A stretch of DNA of 60,000 nt from Polytrichum commune (lineage: Eukaryota; Streptophyta; Polytrichopsida; Polytrichales; Polytrichaceae). The notes under the pieces are model-generated. The model did not search any database and was not told the DNA's origin. It worked only from the letters and a program-made list of their open reading frames with translations. A program made the position numbers and the translations under genes. Positions 22,901 through 34,800 of the stretch are shown piece by piece; position 1 is the stretch's first letter; each line of letters opens with the position of its first letter. The DNA lies in assembly GCA_950295325.1 (NCBI GenBank), contig OX485805.1, positions 35,701,501 to 35,761,500 on the forward strand, given 5' to 3'.

Positions 22901-23591
22901 GTTTTGTCCAGATGACATCGAGCGTTGTGTAAAGGGCCCTCGTCGGAAATGGGTCATGCCGTTCTCTGCTGATGATCAAAAACCTCCTATTCCCCCAATA
23001 TGGCCCGTCAAGATTGGGACCAACCTCACCCGTTCGGAGATCTTCGCGCTTGAGAACGCAGGTTTTCAACTCCCACCAAAGGAGAGCATCACACCAACTC
23101 GACTCTTCACCAACTCCGCTCCCCCACTGGATATGTCTGGAATCCGTATTCCAGACAACCCAGACTTCATCCCTCCGACAAGATTGTCCAAGATTGTTCG
23201 ACGATCCAGGAGCGCACCTTCGGCAAAGCAGAGGCAGATGGTTGCCTCTGCTGAAGCTATGCATGGTACTGTTCTGAAGTTAACAATGATCCCTCAACCG
23301 GGATTTGGTTGCATTATCACTCTGCAGTCCAAGGCAGAACCGCAACCCCCCATCTACCAAGTGACAGTGAGTTATTTTCCAGAGTGCAATTGCCCATACT
23401 TCTTGGATATGATTTCCAAGTTCGGCCGCAAACGAAATTCCTATCTGAATTGTAAGCATCTCTATTTTATCTTCATCAAGGTTTCTAATTTGGATGCGGA
23501 GGTGAATTTGTTCATTCACGCCCCGACCTTCAGCTTCAATGAAGTCAAACTCATCCTTGAAGGGGGTCTTTTGACACATTCCACTTCCTAG
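19912..23591 (+). pseudogene. MULE-like transposase with SWIM zinc finger, frameshifted
   Basis: I start at ATG 19912 (MASSSSVPSLLEM). The frame shifts in poly-C runs at 20416-20429 and 20588-20597, and a TAG lies at 21631-21633. An 89-bp intron (22045-22133, GTACAT...TCAG) is in phase. A Cys/His-rich region lies at about 20760-21030. The core shows IACCDFQSED (first Asp), GFMADSAQANWN (second Asp), RERTCYFHWKQSL and CNLVESVHNKWL (catalytic Glu), the DDE arrangement of MULE transposases. A SWIM finger ends it: CNC near 23386 and CKH near 23452. MULE proteins cut and paste DNA and gave rise to FAR1/FHY3-type regulators. The poly-C frameshifts could be sequencing or slippage, so the copy may be only mildly damaged. 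No terminal repeats were identified. Confidence 0.7.
22045..22133 (+). other. Intron of the MULE-like transposase gene
   Basis: GTACATCTCC...TTTTTTCAATCAG. Removing it joins WGGFMEL to EKVLTPNQL in phase, and it carries a typical poly-T stretch before the acceptor. Confidence 0.65.
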
Positions 23592-23762
23592 AATTCATCT
23601 CAGCCTACCAATAAATTGTGTCCTACTAGATGTGCCAATTGTGGGCATCGTGTGAACTCATAATTGTTTGCTATAATAAATAAAATCCCATGGATTGTTT
23701 TTATTCCCTTCAAGATGTTTTATTACAATACGGAATTGTGTCAAGCATGCATACTATGTCTA

Positions 23763-24305
23763 TCAACTATACTTCCGTGTTTCCATCCTCCTACATGCTT
23801 CGGACTTCTTTTCGTCGTCCTTTCTTGATGGAGGTGGACCCGGTCGAAGCAAATCAATGTACGAAACTGTTTTATCCTTCATTCGATCCTTCAATGGACG
23901 ATGATGCGGCGATAATGTTCTCATCCTATCGCGAAACGACAAAGACCTCGAACATTCGCCGACCATCTTGACTTCCTGCTCGGTGTCGATTGCCTTGTCG
24001 TCATTCAAATCAGCCGAATCATTTACTTCACTATTCATGCACCTTGTTTCGTCCTTCTCTTGCACATCACCTCGCCTTTTATCATTTTTTGCATATCATT
24101 TTTGTTCCTCCTGCATCCTCCACCTCCAAGCTTGTGTGGACTGCGAAAATGGAGTCAGGTCGTAGTCATCACTATATCGATTTGCAGCACCTCTGTCATG
24201 TTCCGGCGATGAATTAAAAGGAACATGCGGATCTCTTAGACTTCTAATCTCCTTCTCCCATCCTAGGCCAACAAACATGTCTCTCTCCTCTCCCATTATG
24301 TGCAT
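23763..24305 (-). pseudogene. Hydrophilic minus-strand frame downstream of the MULE gene
   Basis: One frame runs from 24305 to 23763 with a single TGA at 24096-24098. It encodes about 180 residues rich in charged amino acids, including GLGWEKEIRSLRDPHVPF, SRSLSFRDRMRTLSPHH and LLRPGPPPSRKDDEKK. No domain is recognised. The continuation in the same frame on both sides of the stop makes a former coding exon more likely than chance. With 18704-19719 it brackets the transposase on the opposite strand. Confidence 0.35.
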
Positions 24306-24309
24306 ATGT

Positions 24310-25410
24310 CTCTACATCCGTATTGGATGCAAGTATAACTTATGTCCTCATTTATATAATGCTGAAAATAAGCTCTTCGACCACAAACAATAATTGTTGG
24401 AGTCCAAGCTCTAGAGTTGACTCCCACATAGGACAAAGACAAAAGTGTTGGAATAAAATTGAAGTAACTTGATCGCCCTTTGTATTTTGATTGACTCATT
24501 CTTCAATTATACCAACCTCCGTATAATTATTTTCATTCGTTCTTTCTTGTTTCATCATTGGTTTTATCATATACTTTTCTGTTTTATCTTAATTTGATCT
24601 CTTTCCGATTTCCAAATGTAATGAGACCCTTTCAAATTCAGGGCCTTTTGATTTATTTTTGGACCTATATATTCTACGGAAATAGGTCATAATTTTATAC
24701 TATTTTTAGTAGAATATGAAATATACTGAGAATATTCGAGACTTTTTTTAATACTTCTAAATTTGGTCTGAGAAGTTTACTAAATTTATTTCTTTTCCAC
24801 TCTTTGCTCTCCACATCTCCACTCTCCGCTCTACACTCACATAGCTGTGTCGTCCCCTATAGATGTGCATGGGTCACTATGAAATTAAACCCCCTATGTA
24901 TAAGAACTTTATAGAGAAAAACAAATTTTTACGTACTAACGGCATGCTAAAAATCCACCCCCCAGGCCTTGACTATATGACACATTTCCCATCGACCAAA
25001 CTTTCTAGTCTTAATTTCCCTCCATACTATGACTACAACGCTTGTAATGGAACAACATTTTTTAGGTCTGATTTGTCATATAATAGAGGTAAGTAATATG
25101 CATAAGTGATGGACCCACATGTACTTCAAGGTTCATATGTGATTAGTACTTTGAAACATGGAAGAGAACCTTGGGGAACGTTGTGAGCATACTTCTTGAA
25201 TACAAACGTTCTTTGAGACTTACTGTATGTGTCTTCATTACGTATACAAATTGACATTTTACATTGAAATAGGCAATTTTTACTTGAAAAACCTTATTAG
25301 TATAACATTTGAGGCCACAATGTCATATTACTGAGAATATGACATTTGGATAATATGACACCTGCTTATGCAACCAAATGTGTTTTAATAAAGAGGAAAA
25401 ACAAAACCCA
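24310..25410. other. AT-rich intergenic DNA with a dispersed repeat
   Basis: No gene is seen. The stretch 24965-25095 (CTTGACTATATGACACATTTCC ... GACTACAACGCTTGTAATG ... TCTGATTTGTCATATAATAGAGGTAA) recurs in diverged form at 38950-39090, so it is a dispersed element. Confidence 0.5.
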
Positions 25411-25414
25411 AAAA

Positions 25415-25775
25415 AATTGTATTTAGTGTCACTGATTCTATTTGTATTGGTCAATAATAATATTGTAAACAACCTGTGTAGTGTCACCAACACTAAACGT
25501 GAACCTGACATCATTTGTCATTCCTTGTAAAAAAGAAATGTTGCAATTAATGTTGGTCCATTCACAATGTTGCAATTACTGTCACTTACTAAGTGAGTTT
25601 TCAATCATCCTTGAAAATAGCTTATAATTTTAGAATTGTTAGGATGTAATATATACCAAACTTTGTTTCAATAATTGGCATGGATTTCATTCAAATTTCG
25701 ATTATCCATGACATCAAATGTAAACTTATTCATACGAAGTATCGTTAGAGGAGTTACCATAGTGACATAAAACAC
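25415..25775 (+). repeat. TAGTGTCAC repeat family, copy 1
   Basis: About 360 bp shared with 36305-36665, and in reverse with 57715-58105 and 58230-58610. Shared blocks include TGTAGTGTCACCAACACTAAA, CATTTGTCATTCCTTGT and TTAGGATGTAATATATACCAAAC. There is no coding capacity and it is AT-rich, so it behaves as a MITE-like family. Terminal repeats were not resolved. Confidence 0.75.
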
Positions 25776-26134
25776 CTATTAACAAAATTATTATTATTAT
25801 TAACACAATAAATATGACACTATTAACAAAGTGTTTTAGTATAAAAGAAATGGGAAGGGGGCGCTGAATGTGGGGTATATCCGAGAATACTACGTGGAAT
25901 ACTGTCAGTCCCACAGAACATTGTGGAAAACTATGTGTCTTTTCGTGGAAAGAGTGACATAAAGTACCATATGACACAATTGATGCAATATTTGAGTGTC
26001 GTAAGAGAGTTAAAAGGGGGCCCCTTTCGTGCGATACATCTTCCAAATATACTTCAAAGTATCGGTGTCCTTTTGCGGAAAGAGTGACACAAAGATGTTC
26101 ACATGGATGCTATGGAGTGAAGCAATGAATGGGG

Positions 26135-26550
26135 AGACCTGCCAACTAGTTATCTATGAACCGGTTGAGTTTGAGCAAAAAAAAAGATTCAGATTCAAGG
26201 CTTCAGGAAAATGACCGTTCGATTCAGAGGATCTTAGGGCATATTCCTCTACTCATAATTTTTTTGATATTGGGAACATAGGAGGGCGGTGGCGGTGGCC
26301 ACCTAGCTAGTTATTCTGTCAAGTAGAGACAAAGATTTCACTATCAAAAAATCGAATCGCCAAGCATTCCATTCACTTTTGGGTACCTTTCCATTATCAT
26401 CTAGTAGTTTGAAGTCATTTCGGGCCTATTATTCCTCTATTAATGAAGGAAAAAAAAAGCTGAAAGATGTCAACATGTAACCAATTGATATTGAAAACAC
26501 TGTGAGCATCTCGATTGGTCGTGCCCAAAAATCTCCTTGGACACTCGAGT
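26135..26550 (-). repeat. AACCGGTT dispersed repeat family, copy 1 (reverse)
   Basis: Shares CTATGAACCGGTTGAGTTTGAG, TTCAGGAAAATGACCG and AGATGTCAACATGTAACC with a copy at 38590-38830 (same orientation), and in reverse complement with 28380-28620 and, in part, 29790-29850 and 34660-34780. Non-coding. Confidence 0.65.
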
Positions 26551-26623
26551 GAAGAATTCGACTTTCTATCTCCCACTCTAGTGTACTAGATGAGTCTGAT
26601 GTTGAATGATTTCACTAAGAGCC

Positions 26624-27099
26624 GCTTCACACTATGGCCGTCCAAGTCAAGAGGTGGTGGGATTGAGTGGCCAAACTTTGTTAAGAATCCAAAGAAATGA
26701 GCTGAAAATAGCCAATAAAATATAGTAAGTGGAGCCTTCAGCCAGGCATAGTGTGAAGCCTCCAAAGGCTGAGCCCAAAGTCCAAACCCAAAGGAGCATC
26801 CCACTTTATTCCTTGCTAAAAATAACCCCTCCAATGTAACGGCCAAGATCTTGTCAATGATTGATTTTTTGATGAAAAAAAACCGATGGCCTCTTGACCA
26901 TAGTTTAGGTTTCCATTCCCATCCAGCCCAAACTTCCTTCCAGAGCATGTTGCCTTCTTCAAAAAGTAATCATTTAAAATTGCGATGGCCTTTGGACTTT
27001 GGCCATAGTGTGTAAGGGTCGAGAGGCTGAACTCTTGGTTTCATGCAATTCGATTGGTGAAGATCGACGGCCTCTCGACCTTCGGCCATAGTGTGAAGC
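26624..27099. mobile_element. Harbinger-related MITE (476 bp)
   Basis: Perfect 16-bp terminal repeats GCTTCACACTATGGCC (26624-26639) and its reverse complement (27084-27099). Its left 180 bp resembles the subterminal region of the full Harbinger element at 39878-40040 (CCAAGTCAAGAGG, TAGTGTGAAGCC, GAGCCCAAAG). That makes it a likely deletion derivative or relative moved by the same transposase. Exact outer ends and target duplication are not settled. Confidence 0.6.
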
Positions 27100-27272
27100 A
27101 CCCCGAAGTAAGCTTAATATGGAGATTGACATGCAGTAAGTTAACATGCAGACAGACAAGTGAATTGAGTACAAGGCCTCTCTCAATCTGGATGCCACTT
27201 GAAATGCCAACAAGTATGATGCATGTAACTTACATCCACATGCATTAAGGGTGAGATTCTAGTGGGAAGAAG

Positions 27273-27391
27273 GGTTAGTTTCCGTGCAGGCTGCTCGTCC
27301 ACTAGATTCTAGTGGAAACGTAGATTTCACGAGGTGAAATCTACGTTTCCATTAGAATTTGGTGTACAAGCGGCCTGCATGGAAACTAACC
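27273..27391. mobile_element. Foldback (hairpin) element, 119 bp
   Basis: The whole stretch folds on itself. GGTTAGTTTCC at the left pairs with GGAAACTAACC at the right, and the core GAAACGTAGATTTCAC pairs perfectly with GTGAAATCTACGTTTC across a 3-base loop (GAG). The flank 28100-28145 carries a related half (AGCGGCCTACATGGAAACT), so the family is dispersed. Confidence 0.8.
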
Positions 27392-27399
27392 TTAAAGAC

Positions 27400-28375
27400 A
27401 CACTTGTCCAAATGTAGATGAAATATGATGGGGTAGGGTGTGTATGTGTCAACTAGCAACTCTCATCTTCTCAAATCCAGGCCCACCTACTAACCTCCTC
27501 CTCTCTTGTAAAACTGGTTTTCAATCTTATTGGTGACCCACACTTGCAGGTAAAAAAATGCTTGAGTGGGCGCATGGAAGTCCAGTGACCCATGTTCATG
27601 GCCTCCACATTCTAGTAGGCCACTGGATTGTGGTGGGCATTAGGGGATGATTGGACTCAAAAGGTTGCTGCCCTTTTAATAACCAAAAAAATAGATTCTT
27701 AATATCCCAAGCCCCGTAGTACAAGGGCGTACCCATGAGCTCACATGGCACATAAGGTGTCATAGGGTTTTGGACCATGGTTCCGAGCCAATGGAGTCGT
27801 GCTTAGCGTACTCAACCTTGCTGATGTGACTCCGGAAGTACATAATGGAGGTCATGGCAACATCACAAGTACTAGAGGACTACATCATGACAAGTCCACA
27901 CGCAAACGTGTCAATAGTTTAGTGGTTCCGGTTTCTAGTACCTTGGAGCTGAACCTCATTTTCATTTGAATTTTAAAGACAAAATATTAGAGAAAATCCT
28001 TTTTTGGGACAAAACTCGTGGGCACCTTTTGAGTTCATTACTCCCCAAATGTTAGTTGGCGGCTTTTGCTACTGTACAAGAAAACACCTCCGACCCACTA
28101 TTATGTAGAATCTAGTGGGCCAGCGGCCTACATGGAAACTCATCCTAACTCGGAGATTCAGAGGAGGAGTCCACATTCACCATTCTCTGCTGCAACGTGG
28201 ATTTCACAATCTAGGCAAACACTTAGTGTGTCAGAAAATTCACCGTTTCTAGCACTGGACGATATTATTTGTCCACCTGCAAATACTCCAGATTCGAGAC
28301 TTGGTACTAAGCTTAGTAAAGCGAAACTCTCCAGAGCATGGTGATGAATCAAAGCTGCTCATCTGGTACAGTGAA
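27400..28375. other. Intergenic, only repeat fragments seen
   Basis: No gene is supported. A half-copy of the foldback element lies near 28100-28205. The short open frames here have no recognisable domain. Confidence 0.4.
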
Positions 28376-28379
28376 GTAA

Positions 28380-28620
28380 ATGGACTCAGTGTCCAGGGAG
28401 CTTTTTGGGCATTACCCGGTCGAGATCCCAGTGTTTCCAAGTCCATCCGGTTACATGCTGACATCTTTCAGATTTCCTTCAATAATTTCAGGCATATTCT
28501 ATAACTGCCTCTAGATTGATGGGTAGTTTCCCTCGAGTCTTGAACTTCAACCGGTTCATCTGTAACTAGCGGCCGGTTCTCCCCGTTCCATGAATGGACT
28601 TCATGCAAATGGAAACCATC
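28380..28620 (+). repeat. AACCGGTT dispersed repeat family, copy 2
   Basis: Reverse-complement relative of 26135-26550 and 38590-38830: GTCCAGGGAGCTTTTTGGGC, GGTTACATGCTGACATCTTTC, CGAGTCTTGAACTTCAACC and GGTTCATCTGTAACTAG are shared blocks. Confidence 0.65.
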
Positions 28621-29101
28621 AAGATTATTCTGGCAGGTACGTGAACTGGATCGGTTAAGCTAAAGTTGCACATGTGAAGCTAGTATCCCTATAATGGACA
28701 TGGAAACATACAGTCCCTATGGAAAACAATTGTGAGCGTTGCCAATGATGCATGGCTGAGGTCAGCACTCAAAAAGCTGCATCCAACAGCCGCAATGCTA
28801 TGGTAAAAACTTACAGGACCAATTACGAAAATATCATGGCATTGGTCCTATGTTCCCACAAGTACACTTTATTCACACTAACCTTGCAAAAGATTTGGAG
28901 TTTTTATCTACCTATCCATCTGTTCCACATGTTAAGAAGAAAAAGTGCGATACCTATGACCATCGCGAAACTGAATTTTTGCTTCTTCTTCATAATGAGC
29001 AGGTGACATCATGGTTGTTGGCAGCATGACGTTATGGTTGTCGGCATCAACGTTTTTAGTTGTTGGCCATAGCCATGCGGCTCTTGGCATCTATCATCAT
29101 A

Positions 29102-30292
29102 CAGTCTAACCTTGATAATGTCACCCTTGTTAATAGAACACCTTGATATTGTCACCTAAAAGTTTGAAACCGATTTTCATAGTGTAAAACTCCCTCGTTA
29201 TTATCCCTATCACCCTTGATAATGTCACTATTTTTTTTCAAAATTTGTAGTGTAAATGTGATAATATCAAGTATGGATGGATTGTATGGGTGGGCATGGG
29301 TTCGATATTATAATGAGTGGGCATGGGTTCGATATTATTGTTCATGGGTGGGCATGGGTTCGATATTATAATGAGTGGGCATGGGTTCGATATTATTGTT
29401 CATGGGTGGGCATGGGTTCGATATTATTGTTCATGGGTGAGCATGGGCTAAAGCAAAGCATATTGGGGGTCATTGAATGAGCACTCATTCAATGCTTTCG
29501 GCATAGTGGGATGCCTTGTGTAATTTCAAATTTGGTACGTGTTTCGGAGTACAAATGCTCAATTCTACATACTCGCAGTTGTCTGTAAGTTGAGGCCAAA
29601 GGTGGAAGTTCACAAACACACAGATACACTTCCTGCCGATTTTTCCTGCTGATTGTTTGACTCACATCAACTTGGTGGTGGTGGTGGGTTTCTTCCCCTT
29701 ATAACTTGCATTCCACAAATTTGAATGTTTGGTTCTAAGTTTTGTCCTTGCTCTTGCTTGTAAATATGTTGATATCAGTAATTTTCCTGAAGTCTTGACC
29801 TTCACCTATTCATCTGTAACTACCAGCTGGTTCTACCTGTTCATTGAGCACCAACCTTGATCGATGAACAAGTGCTGCATGCGGGCATAGTGGGCAAGGT
29901 TCTCAGATTTTCAGCACTCATGAGTTGTTAGAAATGGAAAAAATCCATGACAAACTCATTAGAATTGGTGTTGCACATTTAACATCAACAAAACAATGTG
30001 ACATTAGAAGCTTCTTTGTCTCTAGTGAGAGGTCTTTACCTGATCTCAATGACACAATGTTATGATGTGCTCTTGTTGTTATTCACAATTTTGAATTAGA
30101 TTTTACATTCAAAAACATTGAAGTCTCGTATTTGTTTTTTTTTTTTTAAATTGTAATTATATTTTGATTTTCTACATATTTTTTGATATTATCACATTAT
30201 GCACAAAATGTGACATTATCAAGTATGTCACACCTTGTTTATATCACACTTTTTGGTGAAACGGAGGGTGTGACATTATCAAGGTTAGGGTG
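29102..30292. mobile_element. Pogo-type (Tc1/mariner) non-autonomous element with TA duplication
   Basis: The left end reads TA-CAGTCTAACCTTGATAATGTC and the right end is GACATTATCAAGGTTAGGGTG-TA, an inverted repeat sharing CTAACCTTGATAATGTCAC. A CA start with TA on both outsides is the signature of pogo/Tigger elements. Extra inverted copies of GATAATGTCAC lie inside each end (29210-29230 and 30199-30230). No transposase is present. A minisatellite sits inside (29290-29450). A pogo-type transposase fragment of the kind that could mobilise it lies at 43557-44150. Confidence 0.75.
29290..29450. repeat. Minisatellite in the pogo-type element
   Basis: TGGGCATGGGTTCGATATTA recurs at about 29291, 29318, 29349, 29376 and 29407. 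Two unit types alternate, one ending TAATGAG and one ending TTGTTCATGGG, which makes a composite period of about 58 bp. The 67-codon open frame across it is a translation of the repeat. Confidence 0.85.
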
Positions 30293-30459
30293 TATTCCAT
30301 AGTATTCCAGTTTGGGACGTCGAGTCCACCTCCGAAAAGGGGCAATGTTAAATATTATATTAGGTGTAGTTTATAGGCGGAGAGTTTAGTATAGCACTGC
30401 ATGCATTGAGCTGGGGACTATAAATTTGATCACCAGTTTGAGCAATTCCATTGTGAGTC

Positions 30460-31856
30460 ATGGCGAATACGAGACATGTCGAGTTTGAAGTGAGGAATGC
30501 GATTGCAGTGGTGGCGCTCACTCTCGTGGTGAGTGCAATACTCGTGCAATTGCTCACGTGGCTGCGGAATGTTTTGTGGGAGCCGTTGAGGTTGAAACGG
30601 TTCATGGCGAAGCAGGGCGTGGGAGGACCGCCCTTCCGATTTCTTGTTGGAAACCAACCAGAGGCCTCCAAGTATGCACTATCATTTCCGGAGGCTCTGC
30701 CTCTCGACGATGATTTTGGGCACTTCTCGCCCACCGTGACACCGCAATACGTCTTGTATTTCCCCAAATATGGTACGTAATCAATCAGCTGACATTGAGA
30801 GGAACCCCTTGATACCTTTAATTCGCAGGCTCTGAATTGAAAGAATTCAGGTTTGCACCTTCAACAGTTTCCAGGTTTCGAAGAACGTCTTTGAAGCAAA
30901 TTTTTCCAGGGTTGGAAACTATGCCCTCTTGAATGTCAGTCGTCTCTAACTCACTTTGATAATTGCTGCATCTAATAAATCAATATACTGTACTTTCTTC
31001 ACAACGAGGAGCAATGTGATGCTTGGTAAGCACATGTGCAGATGAGAGAATTGCATTGATACCATTTCAGGGTTCGAAATTAGAGAAGGTTCACACTTTC
31101 AGCAGTTGTTGTGTTTAGAACTTATGAGAGGTAGATTGTTTGGGTTGGTAACTCTCAGGCATTAGCTGTTTCTGGATCATATCTAATGCTGAATATTCTA
31201 GTGGTCTGGTGATTTGTTAATTCACAAAGAGGAGTGATGTTCTTGAAAAGACAGAGCAAGGGCATTGAGAGGAGTCCATTGATACCATTTGTGGACTTTG
31301 AATCGAAGGAGGTTTACAAGTCCTAACCATCAAGTTTTGAACTCATCAGAAGCAATTTTTTCCGGGATGTCAACTTGCTCCTTTTGAACAGAAGTTTTTG
31401 AATCACTTCTGATGCTGAATCTAAGGGATTGATGATTTTTTTTATTCAACAAAGAGGAGCAACGTGGCTAAAAGCTTTTATTCATGCTATTCGTACTTGA
31501 GTCACATATTTGCATTCAACGCTAATTGTTTGGTTACTTTAGTGACAGGATGATTATTGCGTGCAGGGAATCGTTTTGTGTATTGGGTTGGGTCCGAAAC
31601 ACGGCTAGTGGTGAAAGAGCCAGAGATTGCGAAAATTGTGTTTGCAGCGAAACATGAAGATTTCAAGAAACCGGAAGTTGATGAATTACTTACCTCCCTC
31701 GTTGTTGGCAAAGGATTGGTCCATTGGTTTGGTCCCAAGTGGGCCATAGAGCGGCAGACACTGAATCCTTTCTTCCACCACGAAGCACTCAAGGTGAATT
31801 TAGCACTGAAATCATCACCTCTGGATCTAAGAATATCTAAGGTAGAGGGGTCTTAA

Positions 31857-31889
<33 letters not shown>

Positions 31890-34800
31890 ATTTTTGTTGT
31901 TATTTTTGTTGTTGTTTTTTCCAATTAGCCCACTTCACCTAGAATATAAAACACGTGATTAGTACAAGATGGTTGGCAGATCCACATTGAGGGTGTAGCC
32001 ACTTTGCTCAATATTGTCGGAGCTCATATGAATATCTTATTCATTATCAAAGTGGAGATTCTCGTGCTCATTAAATGGTCATATAGGTTTCTCCATCAAT
32101 GCTCACTAATGAGTCTAGAATGTAACTCTTATTCTGAGCATGTAAGTCCAATTTCTTTAAACACATATGTTTTTGGTATACATTCTTGAAGCTACACCTA
32201 ACCACACATCACTCAAACATAATCATGTGTTCAATTAACATACGGAACTCAATTACGCATGTCTATTGTCTTGGTCGTTGAGCACACTTGGTTGTATGCG
32301 CCTCAACCCAATAAACTTGTGTTTATTTACTATGGTATTTTGGGCCTTAGGTGGTCACTTCTAATTGAACAACTACATTTAAGTGGTACATGACAAGGCT
32401 ATTTGTTATTAAGTTACACCAAAAAGTTGGTGAGATTAGATTTATATGCTCAGAAAATTGATACCATTCTAGGTTCTAAAATAACTAACATAATGGGGAG
32501 GGTCAAAGAGATTCTTCACTTTGACCTCTTATAACTTTCTCATCTCAATTCCAACTATGAAGTTTGAAATGATAATCGTTGTGATTCCCAATTGCTAGCT
32601 GGATAAGACAAATCCCGATCTCATACAATGGCCAATATTGTATGTGGAGTTGGAAGTGCCCACAAGAAGGCCACACACCTTGAATACAATGAGGAACCTA
32701 AGCTTTAGAGTAGAAGAACAACCCTTGGGTGGCAATTCTCTGTAGCACTCGTAGGAGTCCTCATGTTTAGAACTTAGTTTGGAGCTCTTAAATTGTTGTT
32801 AAGAAGCATTATTGTGGAGTTGCTCTTGCATTATAAGCATTTTCAAGACTATGAATTCTAAGAATTGTTTTTTCATTCTTAGAAGTGAAAATTCAATATC
32901 TACGGGGTTTGGAGGGTGACCCATGTCTTAAAAGCATTTCTTCTAGTTGGTTCTAAAAATCACATTTGGAAGTACAAACCTTTTCTAATCTAGACACAAA
33001 TTGTATCAATGGATCATTCTCAATGCCCTTAGCTTTCCAATGATATTGCCTCTCTTAGATTGTGAAATAAGATGTCATCAACTCATTAGAAAGATTACAA
33101 TTGATTTAGAAACAACTGTTCAAAAGGAGAGAGTTGTCACCCCAGGTGAACAACCAAGACAGTGGTGTTCTAAACTCTTGACAGGATGTTTGAAGAGACT
33201 CCTCCATATGAATAAACGAGAGGCTTAGAGGTGAGAGGAAGATCATCGGTTCTCATGTGCCTTTTCTTACCAAAAACAGTTTATTCTTCCTCTGAATCTC
33301 TACCAATGTTGTTGTAGGGCTACGTGGAAGCTATGGTGAAGGGGTCGACTGTGGAGCTTGAAAACTGGGAGCACAGGGTAGCGGAAGCAGGTGGCTCACT
33401 TGAATTTGACGTGGAGGCCGATGTTCACACCATATCTGGGAGAATCATTTCGTTTACAGCCTTTGGATACGATTCGTTTGAAAAGGGTCAACAGATTTAT
33501 AACCTCCAGATACAATATGCAAAAGAAGTCTTCGAAGCTTTTCAAGGGCACACATTTTGGATTCCAGGCTTCAGGTACGTAACAATCATGTTCAAAGCCT
33601 TCCCTCAATTGCATTTCCTTCACTCAATCACATGGTTAGTAAGAAACTGGTATTTCAGGTGATCAAGCCTTTGGTTTGTGGTGGTAATGAATTTCGTGCA
33701 GATGTACTGGTGCTAGAATAATTCTTCTGGGCAATATAAATGTCGTTTCGAACACCAATTGGAAGCTGAAATATTGAGTCAACGAGGATTCGATCCAGGC
33801 ATTGACAATTGTACACTATGTGAAACTTGAACTCAAGATGAATTACGCCAATGAAAATATTGAATGTGCTTTTGGCAATGAAATGAAGTGTGTGTGTGTC
33901 TCTGTGGAAATAAATAAATAAATAATATATATATATATATATATTTCTAAATGTCAAGCTTGGGAGGAAACACCATAGTTGAGAAAACTGATGTCACTGA
34001 AACACTGGCCCACTTATGTGCAGGTTTTTACCCACGAGACAGAACAAACTGATGCAACACTTTGACACCAAAATCAACACGTTGTTGCATGAAATAATTG
34101 ACAACAGACGCAAATCCTCGACGCAAACAAAGACGGGGAGTCACTATGGTGATGACCTTCTTGGACGCATGCTCACAGCTGCATCCGATGGATGGGACGA
34201 GGATGTGGTGGAGTTCAACCTTGCGTCAGTGTTCAACAATTGCAAATTAATTTTCTTCGCTGGACAAGACACCGTGGCAGTATCGGTCCTGTACACAATG
34301 ATGATGCTGGCACGCTACCCGGAGTGGCAAGACCGGGCTCGCCAAGAGATCCTGAACGTGGTTGGCAATGACGACAACTTCGACACAGGAAAGCTTCGTG
34401 ATCTGAAAATTGTAAGTCACACAAATGATTCCTTGATCATTTATAGATTTAGGGATTGTTACAAATAACTTGATGCTTAGTCACACATAAGTTGGATGTC
34501 TGCAAGAAATAGTGTCCGTGTGTGATATATGGGCCTTGTTTCATTTGTTTTGTTTGTTCTCCTTTATTTGGGATCAAATGAAACAAATTTATTTTACTGC
34601 CAAAAACCATACAAGGCCACCAGTGCCCAAAATATAGAGAGAGTCTATTCTATAGATTCCTCTAAAATGATCAACAATTCTCCTTAAGTCTTGAACTAGA
34701 ACATGCTATTTCTCAAACTCTACCAATTCATCTATGACTAGCTGTCAATTCTCCCCATTTATTGGGAAACTCCACTCTCTAGCCTGGTGCACATAGACTA

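Noticed and set aside
29277-29480. 67-codon frame
   Set aside because: Pure translation of the minisatellite.
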